A stretch of DNA of 64,000 nt, taken from positions 124,001-188,000 of the forward strand of contig NZ_JASHKA010000005.1 in assembly GCF_030732845.1 (NCBI RefSeq), given 5' to 3'. Position numbers and translations under genes: made by a program. Position 1 is the stretch's first letter; each line of letters opens with the position of its first letter. Shown in pieces: positions 62,001 through 64,000 of this stretch. The stretch comes from Roseibium sp. MMSF_3544 (GTDB lineage Bacteria; Pseudomonadota; Alphaproteobacteria; Rhizobiales; Stappiaceae). The notes beneath the pieces are model-generated. The model searched no databases. It was not told where the DNA came from and saw only the letters and a program-made list of their open reading frames with translations.

Positions 62001-64000
62001 CTACCAGCGGATCTCTTCGATTTGAGCGAAATCCACCTTTGTGCCATCGGTGAAGTCGATCGACCCGACTGCGTCATCTGACAGTTCGAGCCTGCCGTTT
62101 TCCGTGTCGGTGTTCTCGATTGACCCGCTCGTGATCGTCACGGTCCAGTCCGTACCGTATTCACCGGCTGACGTGACGCCGGGACCTCCACCAAGATCGA
62201 TAACATCCGTCCAGCCGCCACCTGTGCCGCCGAAAATGTCATCATTTCCGTCGCCCAGGCCGTGCATGAAAAGGTCTGACCCATCGCCGCCGTAGAGCGT
62301 GTCGTCGTCGGCACCGCCAATTATGATGTCATCACCGGATCCACCCGAAATCGTGTCCTGGCCACCTTCGCCGAACAAAAGGTCTCGACCGCTGTTCCCG
62401 GTGATCGTATCCGCACCGGCAATGGCACCGCCTTCGACCCGGTCGCTAAATTCCCCGGTCTCGATGGTGTCGTTGCCGCCGATGCCATCGACAGAAAAAG
62501 ATTGGCCGGAGCCGCTAAAACTCCCGCTCGCCGTTCCACCTGTCATTTCGTAGTCGTAGTTGCCAGTCACTGAAATCGAGAACGTTTCGGAGACTTCGCC
62601 ACCACCCGAGGAGGTGGCAGTCACGGTTAGATCTATCGAGTTCTCGACCTGGCTATCAAAGAAGGAATGGCTGGCGATCGTGACAACGCCGTCTGAATCG
62701 ATGCTGAACCGGTCGTCGTCGAGCGTGTAAGTGACGTCACCGCCGCCAGGGTTCATGGCCGAAACGGATATTCCGACTTCCGTGCCAACGTCCGCAACTT
62801 CATGAATAGTATTTCTCGATGTATTTGCATCGGAGAGCATCAGGTCTGTGCTCATGGTCAGGTCACCAGATGCGACATCGCCGTCTGCAAAACTGTAGTT
62901 TTCGACGTTGGAGACCGTTTTCGTCCCATCGGGTGATCCCGTTCTGGTGTCGATTACGGTGTAGCTGCCATCGCCATTGTCGTAGAAATTATAGTCGCTT
63001 TGCGCCCCGGACAGAACCATCGTGTCGGAACCGGCGCCACCATCTATGGTGTCGTTGCCGCCAAAGCCGTAGATGACATCTTCGTTTGCTGTGCCGTTGA
63101 TGGTGTCACTGCCACTTGTCCCCAGTTCGATACCTACCGTTTCTTCGTAGGTCTGGTTGTCCGAATCCGTTACCTGAACGGTCACGGTGTCGCTCAGTGC
63201 CGTGCTGGCGTCATGCTCGGCGGCGAGAGAAATGTCACCGGTGTTGGTATCAATCTGGAATGCTCCGTCACCATCATCAGTGAAGGAAAAGTTGAACGTG
63301 TCGCCCGCGTCCGAATCAACAACTGTCGCAATGCCTGCGACAACGGAATCTGCGGCAAGGGTCGATTCGCTCACACCGTCAGAAACGATGACCGCATTGT
63401 TGCCCGGATCACCCCAGTTGCCGCCGCTCACGGGGTTCTGGGTCATGCCCGTCACGGAGGTCTCGCCAGTGATCGTGATCTGGTAGGGGCCTGAGGTTGA
63501 TCCGGTTGCCGGGTAATCTCCGGACGTCTCCAGGGACTCGCTGTCGCTCAGCCGCCAGCTGCCGATGACAATCATATAGTCGCCGGCTTCAAGTCCACTC
63601 TCGCTGATATAGGAATCATAGGAACTCGTGCTGCTGTCGCTGCCCCGCGCGCCATCGTCATTGCTCGACACGAGCGTAAAACTGCCGCCACCATTGTCCT
63701 TGTAAAGATAAATCTGGCTGTCCAGGCTGCCGGAGTTGAAGCCATTAGCCAAAACATCGATCGTCAGGTCACCGCCTTCGTGACTGATTGACCAGTGATC
63801 TACCGAACGGGTTCCGGACCCACCGTCTACGATTTCACCCGTAACAACAGCATTCCCGCCTCCCGTCTCCGTCAGGGAGAGGTTTTCGTTGGCTGAGAAG
63901 CTCAGATCCGTCGGTGCATCATTGAGTAGATCCGCGGCGGCAACGGTACCATCCGCAAATGTGAAGTTCTCGACATTTGTGACTGTATCCGTCCCATCCG
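62001..64000 (-). CDS. RTX/cadherin-like repeat protein, 3' part
   Basis: The frame is open to the right edge, so only the C-terminal 665 residues are visible. In order they contain a module ending TDTVTNVENFTFADGTV, a DVUA0089/PPC-like beta domain (SQIYLYKDNGGGSFTLVSS, GDYMIVIGSW), a cadherin-like domain (DTNTGDISLAAEHDAS), and several RTX nonapeptide blocks (GTSGSDTINGTANEDVIYGF, GGNDTIDGGAGSDT, GGSGDDIIIGGADDDTLYGG). The C terminus FAQIEEIRW is acidic-hydrophobic, as in type I secreted proteins. It should be exported by a T1SS and bind Ca2+. It converges with the HlyD-type gene. Confidence 0.9.
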   Translation of the reverse strand, partial: DGTDTVTNVENFTFADGTVAAADLLNDAPTDLSFSANENLSLTETGGGNAVVTGEIVDGGSGTRSVDHWSISHEGGDLTIDVLANGFNSGSLDSQIYLYKDNGGGSFTLVSSNDDGARGSDSSTSSYDSYISESGLEAGDYMIVIGSWRLSDSESLETSGDYPATGSTSGPYQITITGETSVTGMTQNPVSGGNWGDPGNNAVIVSDGVSESTLAADSVVAGIATVVDSDAGDTFNFSFTDDGDGAFQIDTNTGDISLAAEHDASTALSDTVTVQVTDSDNQTYEETVGIELGTSGSDTINGTANEDVIYGFGGNDTIDGGAGSDTMVLSGAQSDYNFYDNGDGSYTVIDTRTGSPDGTKTVSNVENYSFADGDVASGDLTMSTDLMLSDANTSRNTIHEVADVGTEVGISVSAMNPGGGDVTYTLDDDRFSIDSDGVVTIASHSFFDSQVENSIDLTVTATSSGGGEVSETFSISVTGNYDYEMTGGTASGSFSGSGQSFSVDGIGGNDTIETGEFSDRVEGGAIAGADTITGNSGRDLLFGEGGQDTISGGSGDDIIIGGADDDTLYGGDGSDLFMHGLGDGNDDIFGGTGGGWTDVIDLGGGPGVTSAGEYGTDWTVTITSGSIENTDTENGRLELSDDAVGSIDFTDGTKVDFAQIEEIRW

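Overview
The window reads as a chromosomal segment of an alphaproteobacterium of the order Hyphomicrobiales (Rhizobiales), most likely a marine Stappiaceae member (Roseibium/Labrenzia-like). The basis is gene content and order: popZ-valS, a suf operon with an Irr-type iron operator, an ExoR-like periplasmic Sel1 protein, and the long collinear block erpA-dgt-argS-SPOR-nagZ-scpA-scpB-tatABC-serS-surE-pcm-LysM/M23-ATPase-yajC-secD-secF-Mth938-(phytoene synthase fold)-trmFO. The genus is an inference from family knowledge; no database was searched.

Layout. 1-6.4 kb: popZ, a DUF1284 gene, valS, a DUF2155 secreted protein, a GNAT acetyltransferase and an alpha/beta hydrolase. 6.4-13.8 kb: the suf Fe-S assembly operon (cysteine desulfurase, sufB, sufC, sufD, sufS, sufT, sufA) behind a promoter carrying an Irr/ICE box, with several strong hairpins between its genes. 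13.8-22.9 kb: tenA, a GGDEF cyclase behind a perfect CtrA-type box, a RhlE-type helicase, parE, an exoR-like gene, a small secreted protein, xth and erpA. 23-50 kb: the housekeeping block named above, interrupted by an accessory LysR/DMT-transporter/esterase patch (29.0-32.2 kb, with a probable 50-residue membrane protein) and by a lone ABC ATPase fused translationally to scpB. 49.6-54.7 kb: two tiny DUF1127 genes, each followed by an RNA with loops that read CUCCUCCC, then uvrA and the divergent ssb. 54.7-64 kb: a 270-bp CTAG-bounded palindromic element abutting a zincin-like gene, an L,D-transpeptidase, a DUF3291-paaB pair converging on paaK, an HlyD-type adaptor, and the 3' part of a large RTX/cadherin-like protein that runs off the right edge.

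How the parts work together. The suf cluster, erpA and sufA build and insert Fe-S clusters under probable iron/heme control. scpAB, parE, popZ, the CtrA-boxed cyclase, the degenerate M23 protein, the SPOR protein, NagZ and the L,D-transpeptidase are chromosome-segregation, polarity and envelope-division genes. tatABC, yajC and secDF are protein export. uvrA, ssb, xth and dgt serve DNA repair and nucleotide pools. HlyD and the RTX protein belong to type I secretion.

The most interesting signal is the DUF1127/anti-Shine-Dalgarno RNA locus at 49.6-50.5 kb. It matches the architecture of the CcsR/cuckoo small RNAs known from Rhodobacter but is here duplicated, with two arrays and five anti-SD loops. 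Next are the CTAG-bounded palindromic element and its relic before tatA, the CtrA box on the cyclase promoter, the Irr box on suf, and the paaB gene detached from its partners. No rRNA, tRNA, CRISPR array, intact insertion sequence or prophage was seen.
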